Shown here: piece after piece, positions 34,921 to 43,493 of the stretch
Layout of the letters: every line of letters begins with the position of its first letter
How positions within the stretch are numbered: position 1 is the first letter of the stretch
Source of the DNA: an uncultured Sphingomonas sp.
GTDB taxonomy: Bacteria; Pseudomonadota; Alphaproteobacteria; Sphingomonadales; Sphingomonadaceae
Reading direction: 5' to 3'
Length of the DNA stretch: 64,000 nucleotides
Assembly: GCA_934555855.1 (NCBI GenBank)
Contig: CAKTFL010000001.1
Location: forward strand, 1 to 64,000
Made by a program: the position numbers and the translations under genes
The notes under the pieces: model-generated
Seen by the model: only the letters and a program-made list of their open reading frames with translations
Database searches by the model: none
What the model was told of the DNA's origin: nothing

Positions 34921-36123
34921 CTACCCCGCCTGCTGTGAAAGCGGGTGGTTCCCAATCATGCCGCGGTTGGCCGGCAACGTTTGCTTACCATTCAGCAGAA
35001 ATGCGGCAACTGGCATTTTCTCCACGAGGAGAACATGCACAAGATAAGACACTACCAGCGTTGTGACGATGACCAGCGCTGCCCTAAGCTCAACGACCAG
35101 ATCAGTCCGAGCAGCCACGCTAATGGCGAGCGTAATCAACCCGCCGTGTAAGATGTACATGGTGTAAGAAGCTCTTGAGACCGTCACGACAGCCTCAGGC
35201 GAGGCCTTCAACCTTGAAGACCAAGCCAGAATAAGAGAGCAGCATGGAAGAGATATGCAGGACTTTATTGAAAGAAGAGCGATAAAAAGCAGGCTTCCCG
35301 CAGGAGTATATAGTGGATACACTAAGAAGGACTGCCCTCTGTAAAGTGCATAGGTGGCAATAATGCCAACCGAAACCATAAATAGCGACAGTACCCTGCT
35401 CTCAATAAATAGCCGGGAAACAGACGCAAAACGACAAGAAAGGAAGCCAATGGCAAAGTGTATGCCATAATAGGGCGCTTGACCAAAAGTATAGAAAAAA
35501 TCATGAAACAATCGGGAAGTAAATCGCACGTCATGGGCGTGAGATGTAGAAAAGGAAATACCCATCTCGCGCATGATCAGTGCAAGAAGCCCTAATATGG
35601 AAACAATTGTGAAAACAGAAAATCGTGCGTAGCTGTGCGTCAGTAGAAACGTTGCCCTGGTGTGACAAGCTCTGAGCTGACTGGAGGTCAGGGTCTCAAG
35701 CAAGAGGACGACAGCCACCGTGCATGTGCAACATGCGAACAGGGCAGGAAGAAACCAATAAAACCCAACATTGTACTGATGACGCGCTGGAATGCCGGAT
35801 ACGAAACTTGCCAGCCATTCACAGCCAGGAGAGATTATGAGAACGCCAGAGACAAATGGAACCAGCAAGGTGCAGGACCTTTCAAGCAGCCATTGACCGG
35901 GCTCCTTTCTCTGCAGCATCTTGGCGGACAACAGTCCAGATACCATGAAGAACGCTTCCATTCGGAAGTTGTTCGAAATCAGGCTGAAGGATTGCAGCCA
36001 AAAACCACTTTCGCTCCCGTACTGAGTAAAGGCTGCGCCGTGAAGTACGACCCCCAGCACCATCATGCCGGCACGGCATACATCGAGCCCTGGCATACGG
36101 CCGTTAGGAACTAAATGGCTCAT
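34921..36123 (-). CDS. Acyltransferase 3 family membrane protein (O-acetylase)
   Basis: Integral-membrane acyltransferase of 400 residues with about ten hydrophobic segments. The N-terminus MPGLDVCRAGMMVLGVVLHG has the R/H arrangement of the OafA/YrhL acyltransferase-3 family (R in helix 1, H near its end), followed by MEAFFMVSGLLSAKMLQRKE. It would transfer acetyl or succinyl groups to the surface polysaccharide. The coding sequence is clearly AT-richer and uses more A/T-ending codons than its neighbours, which suggests recent transfer. It is separated from rfbF by 243 bases and probably transcribed on its own. Confidence 0.85.
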   Translation of the reverse strand: MSHLVPNGRMPGLDVCRAGMMVLGVVLHGAAFTQYGSESGFWLQSFSLISNNFRMEAFFMVSGLLSAKMLQRKEPGQWLLERSCTLLVPFVSGVLIISPGCEWLASFVSGIPARHQYNVGFYWFLPALFACCTCTVAVVLLLETLTSSQLRACHTRATFLLTHSYARFSVFTIVSILGLLALIMREMGISFSTSHAHDVRFTSRLFHDFFYTFGQAPYYGIHFAIGFLSCRFASVSRLFIESRVLSLFMVSVGIIATYALYRGQSFLVYPLYTPAGSLLFIALLSIKSCISLPCCSLILAWSSRLKASPEAVVTVSRASYTMYILHGGLITLAISVAARTDLVVELRAALVIVTTLVVSYLVHVLLVEKMPVAAFLLNGKQTLPANRGMIGNHPLSQQAG

Positions 36124-36696
36124 TCCTGGTGCAACTCCCTCGACGGAGCAGATGTTGACGGTGTTGCCATAGGCAACTGGGGCAGCAGGCTGGGTTATGC
36201 AACTGCTGATATAAATATATGTTAAGTCGGGTTCTGGGCGGCCTGAAGCGTTCAGGACTCATGCAGGGCGTGTAATCGGTTCGATCTTATTGCCGGCTGA
36301 CGACGGGTTGCGTCGAGACGCGCCGTGAGATGCGGGTCGATGTGGCATTGCTGAAGGTCGGCTGTCGTGGCGGGCCCGCGACGGAGCGGATTGGGATGGC
36401 AGCAGGATTGGAACAATCATCCAGCAAACTGTTTGATAATGTCCTTTTTATCATCGTGGTGCTCGTGGTCGGAAAAGCTGAGCTGGTGTCGTGCTACCGA
36501 GATCGCCGGAGTCGCTTCAAATTGAATCCCGAAAGCGGCTATGATCGGCGGACGGGCAGCGATGAACCGAACCCAGTCCGCCGGACTTGCTTCAGCCATT
36601 CAGGGCCGACAAGCCGGATCGATAATATAGGTTATGTTAAATAAGCCTTTGCGGCTGGGGATACGCACGTCGTCTGTGGCCTGCCGGCGCTTCATG
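36124..36696. other. Intergenic stretch without a supported gene
   Basis: About 570 bases with no convincing gene. Two short opposed frames exist (plus strand 36330-36644; minus strand 36417-36599, MAEASPADWVRFIAARPPII), neither with a good ribosome site nor a recognisable family. The first part, upstream of the acyltransferase gene, includes an AT-rich patch (TGATATAAATATATG around 36211) that may hold its promoter. A segment near 36350 (CTGAAGGTCGGCTGTCG) faintly resembles the IS5 transposase reading LKVGCR, so decayed IS DNA is possible. Confidence 0.4.
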
Positions 36697-37309
36697 TCAG
36701 ACTTCAAGGTGGCGGAGCAGCGCGCGCCTGAGTGCATCATCATCGCCCAGCACGAGCCATGAAGCGGCATAATCATCTGAATGGCGGCGCCATGCCGCAT
36801 AAATGTCATCCGACGAGGCGATTATCCCGTCTGCGGCGAGTGCGGCTGCCAATCTGGCGACATCGTCTTCGGTGTCCAAGCGGTGCGCTAGTTCGATGTC
36901 ATCCTTCTTAAGGCGGGCTTGTCTGATCAGCGCTGGTGTGACGCCCTCTCCAGGGAAATCATGATCTCCAGTCCCACCCAATCGTCCGCCTGCACGGGAT
37001 TGCAGCTTTGCTGTTTCCTCCAGGCCGGTCAGGCGCGTATATTCCTCGACGGGCATAATGACATCAGCGCCTATTGTCCCGCTCAATGGCGATTGAGCGC
37101 TCGCTCGCGAGGTCCAGGCACAGTTTAACCTGTTCGGGCGTTTTGGGAAATGGAACGTGGCGGATGCCAAGGTTCACGTGACTTCCAATCGGCCAGCTCC
37201 AACCCCAAGGTAACTTCCCACTCGGCGGGAGCAACCCCGCTGACTCATCTAAACCGACCGGGACCAGCTTGGGCGATCCGTCAACAGCCCACAACGTACC
37301 CGAAAGCAC
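36697..37309 (-). pseudogene. Unknown gene, probably frameshifted
   Basis: Two minus-strand frames appear to continue each other. The first (37309-37064) ends KTPEQVKLCLDLASERSIAI and stops. About 10-20 bases before that stop the other frame carries IGADVIMPVEEYTRLTGLEE and runs to 36697, ending ASWLVLGDDDALRRALLRHL. A single-base shift near 37065-37075 would join them into one protein of about 200 residues. The alternative is a separate 119-residue gene starting at ATG 37056. I do not recognise the family, and its surroundings are decayed mobile DNA. Confidence 0.35.
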
Positions 37310-37501
37310 TGATTGCTAACTCATCGGAGCGTTTCGATCTGCGCCGATCGGGATTGCCGGACAGGATTATTCTCATATCACAGCGGCTTGGGCATTTTCC
37401 CGTTTCAAACGGCAATAGTGAATTCGTGCGTTTGGGTGCGCTTTCTACCGCCGGTCAAGTCGATCTTGGCCCGGACCGATATGCGACAAGATGACGCTGC
37501 A

Positions 37502-38168
37502 TCAATAGATGACAGGCATGGGGCTGGGAGTTGCTCGAACCAACTCGCCGCGCGCGAACGCCTCTGCCCGCTGCAGTGGATAGGTCCTGCCGGCCGCCTT
37601 GGCGGACGCGGTGAGCCGCTCGCGTGCTGCTTTCGGCCAAGCCGGCCGTTTGACCAGAAGATCGAGCAGATCGACGTCGCTCAGCCGGGCGACCATCCAC
37701 TCCATCGAGCCCCGCCATTGCTGAAAACGTTGTATGATCGGATCGCCCGACAATTGAAGATCGACCGATAGCAGGGCACAGATATTGCCATCACCAATAA
37801 CGGACAGGACTGCAGCAAGCATGATCCGTCGCCAGCGCGGGTCCAGCGCGGCCAGTTTGTTGCCAATGCCGGGGAGCCGCTCCAGCCGCTCGCGGTCAAC
37901 GATATCAAAGGCCTCGACCAGCGGTCGTGAATGGTAGCCACCTTCAGCTGCAAGCGCGTTGGCGACATGCTGGACCATGGCAATCAGCGCCTTTCCGCTC
38001 AGACGAGAAAAGCCGGGCCGAGGACCTGGAGAACTGGGCACCAGAGAGCTGGTGACCGGCTGCTCGCGATAGCGCCGGAGCAGTGCGTAGAATTGTGACC
38101 TGCCCAAGCCGAGTTCGTCGAGTGCATCCCCGATCTCGAGTTCGCTGAGGCGGAGGAGGCCGGCATGG
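37502..38168 (-). pseudogene. TniA/TnsB-like transposase N-terminal remnant fused to unknown sequence
   Basis: On the minus strand, the part next to the IS630 gene reads [20 protein letters not shown], then YALLRRYREQPVTSSLVPSS and PGPRPGFSRLS, the N-terminal HTH region of Mu/TniA-type DDE transposases. The frame continues into MVQHVANALAAEGGYHSRPL and RWRRIMLAAVLSVIGDGNIC to the stop at 37502, which I do not recognise and which may be a separate gene starting near 37983. Upstream the frame enters IS630 sequence, so the original start was lost when that element inserted. No catalytic Asp-Asp-Glu core is present. Confidence 0.45.
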
Positions 38169-39122
38169 ATGGGTCGAGCCTTGTCACGTGATCTGCGGGA
38201 CCGTGTGGTTGCCGGTGTGGACGGTGGTCTGTCGTGTCGGGCGGCGGCCGAGCGGTTCGGGGTGAGCGCCGCGAGCGCGATCCGCTGGCGGCAGTTAGCT
38301 GTCCAGCATGGCACGCCTGCCGCCAAGCCGCAGGGTGGTGACCGTCGGTCGGCGAAGATCGAGGACCATGCAGCCCTCATCTATTCCGCAGTCGAACGGC
38401 AATTCGACATCACGCTGGAGGAGTTGCGCACGATGCTCGCGGGGCACGGGGTCAGTGCCAGATCGCGACATTGTGGCGGTTTTTGCGCGTCACCGGATCA
38501 CGCGCAAAAAGACGGCCCATGCGAGCGAACAGGACCGGCCCGACATCGTAGAGCGGCGCTGGGCCTGGTTCGAGGGCCAGCTCAACCTCAATCCCGAGCG
38601 CCTGGTGTTCATCGACGAGACCTGGGCATCGACCAACATGGCCCGTCGCCATGGACGCTGCCGTCGTGGCGAGCGGTTGCGTGCTGGCGTGCCGCATGGG
38701 CATTGGAAGACGACAACCTTCGTCGCCGGGCGCCGCACCGGCATGGTGGCGCCGATGGTGCTCGACGGGCCGATCAATCGCGACGCGTTCCACGCCTATG
38801 TCGACCAGGTGCTCGTCCCAGAGCTGAACCCGGAGACGTCGTGATCATGGACAACCTGTCGAGCCACAAGGCTCCCGCCGTGCGAGAAATGATCGAGGCC
38901 GCCGATGCCAGCCTCCTCTACCTCCCGCCGTACAGCCCCGACTTCAACCCCATCGAGCAGGCCTTCTCCAAGCTGAAGGCCATCTGCGCAAAGCCGCCGA
39001 GCGCACCAGCCACGGCCTGTGGAACGCCATCGGTCGCATCCTCGACCTCTACTCGCCTACCGAGTGCGCCAACTACTTCGCCAACGCAGGATACGATGCA
39101 GACCGATCGAAAACCTCTCTAA
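38169..39122 (+). pseudogene. IS630-family transposase with several frameshifts
   Basis: All parts of an IS630 transposase are present, but in different frames. The N-terminal HTH region ([36 protein letters not shown]) is in one frame. The centre, with [20 protein letters not shown] and [11 protein letters not shown], is in another from about 38455. [20 protein letters not shown] and [20 protein letters not shown] are back in the first from about 38838, and the tail [20 protein letters not shown] is shifted again from about 38985. At least three indels make it inactive. The catalytic D, D and E are all still recognisable, so decay is recent. Confidence 0.85.
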
Positions 39123-39318
39123 GCGGGGTGCGGCTTCGAGGTCGCAATGATCGTCAGGCGGGCCGCATCGGTGCCTACTCAGGTCGAAGAGGCTACGGCC
39201 TCGGGGCAGGGTCGGGCTGTCACCATGTGAAGGCGACAGCGCTACATCCCCGTAAAATCGAAAGCGATCGTCGAGTAGAAAAGCAGGTCGGCCATCAAAC
39301 CCGCAGCATCGCTTAATC

Positions 39319-40665
39319 TTATTGTCCGCTGTCCCGAAAAGCGCGCTGGAACTGATCGCGTAGTGGTTTGGTGATGTAGCTCAGCATCGAGCGGCTGCCG
39401 GTGTGAATAAATACCTCAGCGGGCATCCCAGGCACTGCCCTGAAGCCGCCCAGGCGGGTAAGCTGTTTGGCGTTGAATGCCACGCGTGCGGGGAAGAAGG
39501 CGCGCCGTGTTTCCGGATCCAGGGTACGATCCGCGGCGATCTCTACGACCTTGCCGTCTACTTCGGGCGATGCCGGTCCACTATAGGCCGTGAAGCGCAC
39601 CCGCGCCTTCTGCCCTGCCGCGATCTGGTCGATATCGGTCGGGCTCAGCATTACCTCGATGACCTTGTTGTCAGCGTCGGGCACGATTTCCATGATCGTT
39701 TCCGCCGGCTTCACCACGTCGCCGGTTGCCGTGAAGGCAAGCTTGTCCACGATCCCGGCATAAGGCGCGCGGACCAGCGTTCGGCTCTGCATGTCGCCCG
39801 CCGATATGCTTCTGGCTTGTTGCTGATTGAGCGTGGCGTTGATCTGCGCGAGTTGGGTCCCTGCCTCGGAGCGGCGGGTCTGGTCGAGCTGGAGTAGCTG
39901 CTCGCGCGTTTCGCTGATCCTGGCCTCGGTTTGAGCGATCTGAGTATCGAGGGAAGCAATCTGACCCTTGAGATCGACCGCCTGTCGTTCCAGTTGGTTC
40001 TTCCGGTTAAGCGTCACCAAGCCCCTGTCGTAAAGGGAGCTGATGCCCTCGCGCTCTGGCCTGATCAGCGCGATCTGCTCATTGCTCGCGGCAATTTGGG
40101 AGCGGAAGCCGGCAATCTGCTGCTGATATTGTATGGTCCGGGCGGAGAGCTGTGCGGCGAGGCCGACTTGCTCACGCTGTCTGATCGCGAACATCTTGCG
40201 CTCATTCGCCATCGCCCTGATGACGACCGGATCACGCCGCTTCGCCAGTTCAGGCGGGAAGGTGACGGAGGACAGGCCGAGCTGCTCCGCCTCAAGCCGC
40301 GCCCTCTGGGCCAGCAGCTGATCGACCGACAAGGCCGATAGCGACGCGTCCGACCCGGAAACCTTGTCGTCGAGCCGGAGCAGCGGGGCACCTCTGGCGA
40401 CGTGCTCGCCATTCTGGACATAGACCGCGGCAATGATGCCTCCAATCGGGTGGGCAATGCGCTTGACGCGGCTTTCGACGCCGACCGAGCCCGAGGCGAC
40501 GACAGCCCCACCGATGGGGATCAGGGCGGCTGCCCCGCCAAAACCCACGACCAGCAGCGCCAGCGCAATATATGCGAGACGGATCTTGGACCGGATCGAA
40601 GCCTCTGGATCGATACCCACGGGGAACTCGGCACCGCCCAAGCGGACTGAAGAAACGGTGTTCAT
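39319..40665 (-). CDS. Type I secretion membrane fusion protein (HlyD family)
   Basis: Periplasmic adaptor of 448 residues linking the ABC exporter to a TolC-like outer-membrane channel. It has an N-terminal transmembrane helix (IRLAYIALALLVVGFGGAAA, about residues 27-50), a lipoyl-like half (VVASGSVGVESRVKRIAHPI), a long coiled coil (about residues 110-290) and the C-terminal beta-barrel domain (VMLSPTDIDQIAAGQKARVR and VFIHTGSRSMLSYITKPLRD). The ending is typical of PrtE/RsaE-type adaptors. It is 14 bases downstream of the ABC gene; no outer-membrane partner is in the window. Confidence 0.92.
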   Translation of the reverse strand: MNTVSSVRLGGAEFPVGIDPEASIRSKIRLAYIALALLVVGFGGAAALIPIGGAVVASGSVGVESRVKRIAHPIGGIIAAVYVQNGEHVARGAPLLRLDDKVSGSDASLSALSVDQLLAQRARLEAEQLGLSSVTFPPELAKRRDPVVIRAMANERKMFAIRQREQVGLAAQLSARTIQYQQQIAGFRSQIAASNEQIALIRPEREGISSLYDRGLVTLNRKNQLERQAVDLKGQIASLDTQIAQTEARISETREQLLQLDQTRRSEAGTQLAQINATLNQQQARSISAGDMQSRTLVRAPYAGIVDKLAFTATGDVVKPAETIMEIVPDADNKVIEVMLSPTDIDQIAAGQKARVRFTAYSGPASPEVDGKVVEIAADRTLDPETRRAFFPARVAFNAKQLTRLGGFRAVPGMPAEVFIHTGSRSMLSYITKPLRDQFQRAFRDSGQ

Positions 40666-40679
40666 TTCAGGCTACCCAA

Positions 40680-42524
40680 TCACTCGGCGGACGGTGCTAC
40701 CGGCTCGGGAAAGTCGGATTCGTTCGCGGCCCTGATCGGCCGTGCGGGCTTGGCGATGCGAGCCAGCACGTCGTCACGCGGGCCGAATGCCTCCGCGCGG
40801 CCATTGCGTATCAGGAGCACGTGGCTGACCTGCGTCAGAGCGGCGGGACGGTGCGCGATCAGTACCACGATCCCGCCCCGTTTGCGTACTCCCGCCACTG
40901 CCCTGCCGAGCGCCGCCTCTCCTTCGGCATCTAGATTGGAATTGGGCTCGTCCAGCAGCACCAGGAACGGATCCTTGTACAGGGCGCGGGCAAGTCCGAT
41001 CCGCTGGCGCTGGCCGGCGGACAATTCCGCGCCGGCCGCTCCGATCAAAGTCTGATATCCCTCGGGCAATTGCACGATCAGGTGGTGAACGTCTGCAGCC
41101 CGCGCCGCTGCAATCACCGCTTCGGAGCTATACTCCGGCTCGAAGCGGGCGATGTTGTCAGCGACCGTGCCCTCAAGTAGCTCCACCGCCTGGGGCAGGT
41201 AGCCAAGATGCTCACCGAGCGTGTCGGCAGGCCATTGATCGAGCGTGGCGCCGTCAAGCCGCACCGAGCCTCGCATGGGCCTCCAGATGTCGACCAGTGC
41301 GCGACCGAGCGATGTCTTGCCTGCCGCGCTCGGGCCCACAATGGCCAGGGCATCACCGGCGTGCAGGCGGAAGCTGACGCCGTTGACCGTCACTCGCTGT
41401 GTGCCGGGAGGGGCGACAACAAGGTTCTCGACCACCAGCTGCCGGGTGGGAGCCGGCAGCAGCATCATCGTCCCTTCCTCTGGCGACGCGCGGCGTAAAA
41501 GGTCGTTTACCCTCTTCCAGCCGATCCGGGCTGCCGCCAGACTTTTCCAATTAGCGATGGCGGCATCGACCGGAGCAAGCGCCCGGCCCGACAGGATCGA
41601 TGACGCAAAAATGACGCCCCCGCTTGCTTTCCCATCGATCACCAACAGGGCGCCGACCGACAGGATCACCGATTGCAGGAACATGCGCGCCACCTTGCTG
41701 ACGCCGCTGTACAGCCCCACTGTCTCAGCAAGCTGCAACTGCGTCGTGCGGTGAGCGGCGTTGATGTCCTCCCAACGCGTCTGCAGCCTGTTTCTCATGC
41801 CAAGGGCGGTGAGCAGTTCTGAATGCCGCAGCACGTCCTCTGCCATGCCGTTGCGATATGCCGCGATCTGACCGGATTGCTGCGCTGCCCGCCTGGTGAG
41901 CCGATCGGTAACGAGCGTAAGGCCGAACAGCAGGATCGCGCCGATGAGCGCCGTCAGGCCAAGCCAGTAGTGAAGCAAGCTCAATACGATCAGGAAGACC
42001 ACGATCCAGGGCAGGTCGATCAGCGTACCCGGACCGGGACCACTCAGGAATCCGCGGATCTGGTCGAAGTCCCGCATCAGGCTCAGCCCGTCACCGGGCA
42101 TTTTCACGCCCTTTTGCCTGGCCTCGAAGATCGTGCGCTGGACACGAGGGCTGATGTCCCGATCCAGCCCTGCGGCAATGGCATTGAGGATGCGGGTACG
42201 TAGACCTTCGAACAAGCCCTGGAACACATAGGCTGCGGCAGCCATGGCGAGCAGGCCGACCAGCGTCGGGACACTATGGCTCGGCAGCACCGAGTCATAA
42301 ACCAGCATCATGTAGATCGAGCTGCCGAGCAGCAATACGTTCAGCACCGCCGAAAGTGCAGCTACAGCGACGAATGCGGCCCGGTAGCGCGCCAACGCGG
42401 CTCCCAAGGGGGTCCTTGCCTCGTTGATCGTCATGAAGCCCTGCCCTCCCTGAACCGGCCGGGCCGAGACAAGCGGCCCTTGTACCGGGATGGGCTGTAC
42501 CGAGATCGGCACGGCGGGCAGCAC
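40680..42524 (-). CDS. Type I secretion ABC transporter, permease and ATPase (PrtD type)
   Basis: Half-size exporter of 614 residues with a fused membrane domain (about residues 50-330) and ATPase domain. Motifs: Walker A GPSAAGKTS, signature LSAGQRQRIGLARAL, Walker B LVLLDEPNSNLD and H-loop LIAHRP. There is no N-terminal C39 peptidase domain, as in PrtD/RsaD exporters that move RTX proteins. The start at 42524 adds 30 poorly conserved residues before MTINEARTPLGAAL (42434), which may be the true start. It is followed by the HlyD gene and divergent from an RTX gene, its probable cargo. Confidence 0.92.
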   Translation of the reverse strand: MLPAVPISVQPIPVQGPLVSARPVQGGQGFMTINEARTPLGAALARYRAAFVAVAALSAVLNVLLLGSSIYMMLVYDSVLPSHSVPTLVGLLAMAAAAYVFQGLFEGLRTRILNAIAAGLDRDISPRVQRTIFEARQKGVKMPGDGLSLMRDFDQIRGFLSGPGPGTLIDLPWIVVFLIVLSLLHYWLGLTALIGAILLFGLTLVTDRLTRRAAQQSGQIAAYRNGMAEDVLRHSELLTALGMRNRLQTRWEDINAAHRTTQLQLAETVGLYSGVSKVARMFLQSVILSVGALLVIDGKASGGVIFASSILSGRALAPVDAAIANWKSLAAARIGWKRVNDLLRRASPEEGTMMLLPAPTRQLVVENLVVAPPGTQRVTVNGVSFRLHAGDALAIVGPSAAGKTSLGRALVDIWRPMRGSVRLDGATLDQWPADTLGEHLGYLPQAVELLEGTVADNIARFEPEYSSEAVIAAARAADVHHLIVQLPEGYQTLIGAAGAELSAGQRQRIGLARALYKDPFLVLLDEPNSNLDAEGEAALGRAVAGVRKRGGIVVLIAHRPAALTQVSHVLLIRNGRAEAFGPRDDVLARIAKPARPIRAANESDFPEPVAPSAE

Positions 42525-42584
42525 CGATCCGCGACGGGCCGGCCAGTCAGGAACAAGAGAGACGGACTGCCGCCCGTTACGGCC

Positions 42585-43340
42585 TCAGAATTCAAAACGG
42601 CCCAGGAACAGGTCGGCGTCGTTGGCATTGCACGGCATGTCCAGCGATGTGGGAAAGACCTCATCCGATATGTCGAACGCACCCTCGTCCTTGCGGACCA
42701 TGGTGACCTCGATCACCCCCGGGATGGCAATGCCGCCCACCACCTGCCAACCGCCGAAGTTGTTGCCATGGACATGCACGACATGGTGAGAGGCTGTAAG
42801 GTTGAGGAATGCCTTGCGGACGTTGTTGGCATCGAAGTTGTTTGCCAGATAGCCTAAATTGTGAATCTCGAATACCATCTGGCGAAATTGCTGCAGCACC
42901 CGATTGGGTGTGCGTTGAAGCAAAGGCCACTCGCCTCCCTCGATGTCACATTTCAGGATAAGGTCCCGGCTGTCCTCGTGGCCGTTCTGCTTGATCAGGC
43001 TTTCAAGCGTTTCCGTGTTCTTCTCGGCATCGACCGTTCCGCCGATCCACACCGGCTTCCATTGGAAAAGCTCGTGATCTTCGGGCAGGTTGGGAATGGT
43101 CGGGTCATACTGGAATACCGGAATACTCAGCGCCGCGATGTCGAGATCCCAGGACACGTCATCGTTGATGCCCAGCGAATAAGCGGCTTCGATCCCCTCG
43201 AACCGGTCTACCATCGCATAACCGCCGTCGAAGAAGCGACCCACGCGGACCTTGTCGGCACCTGCGAGCCGGTGCGGCCTGAGCATCCGGAGCGCTGATC
43301 GGGCCATGTGGGTCGACTGGGGGTTCAGGTCGTGCAGCAT
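42585..43340 (-). CDS. FkbM-like methyltransferase-family protein
   Basis: Protein of 251 residues. It contains VGRFFDGGYAMVDRFEGIEA, AYSLGINDDVSWDLDIA, LILKCDIEGGEWPLLQ (the SAM-binding D-x-E-G-x-E of FkbM-type enzymes) and VHVHGNNFGGW. The same arrangement is found in the C-terminal half of the protein at 51581, so they are paralogues. FkbM enzymes usually O-methylate sugars, but this subgroup may do something different. It lies upstream of the T1SS genes and 153 bases from the divergent RTX gene, which suggests a role in modifying the secreted protein or its glycan. Confidence 0.7.
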   Translation of the reverse strand: MLHDLNPQSTHMARSALRMLRPHRLAGADKVRVGRFFDGGYAMVDRFEGIEAAYSLGINDDVSWDLDIAALSIPVFQYDPTIPNLPEDHELFQWKPVWIGGTVDAEKNTETLESLIKQNGHEDSRDLILKCDIEGGEWPLLQRTPNRVLQQFRQMVFEIHNLGYLANNFDANNVRKAFLNLTASHHVVHVHGNNFGGWQVVGGIAIPGVIEVTMVRKDEGAFDISDEVFPTSLDMPCNANDADLFLGRFEF

Positions 43341-43493
43341 CGATGTGCCTCAAACTATTGTTCGCCGTGGTAAAGCGTAATTTTTCCTGATCGCCTAGGT
43401 TCGTTTTGGTGATGAAGCCATGTCTCTTTGCGGTTCGCAGCGGTTGCTGAACCAATGACTGCCGTTATGCTGTCTTCATTCAGGGGGGGGAAC
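43341..43493. promoter_or_regulatory. Divergent promoter region of the T1SS and RTX genes
   Basis: A 153-base gap separates the minus-strand FkbM-T1SS genes from the plus-strand RTX gene, so promoters for both must lie here or just inside. It is AT-richer than the flanks (around 43370: GTAAAGCGTAATTTTTCC). An eight-G run directly before AACATG (43483-43490) is an unusual ribosome-binding region and a possible slippage tract. No specific operator is recognised. Confidence 0.4.
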
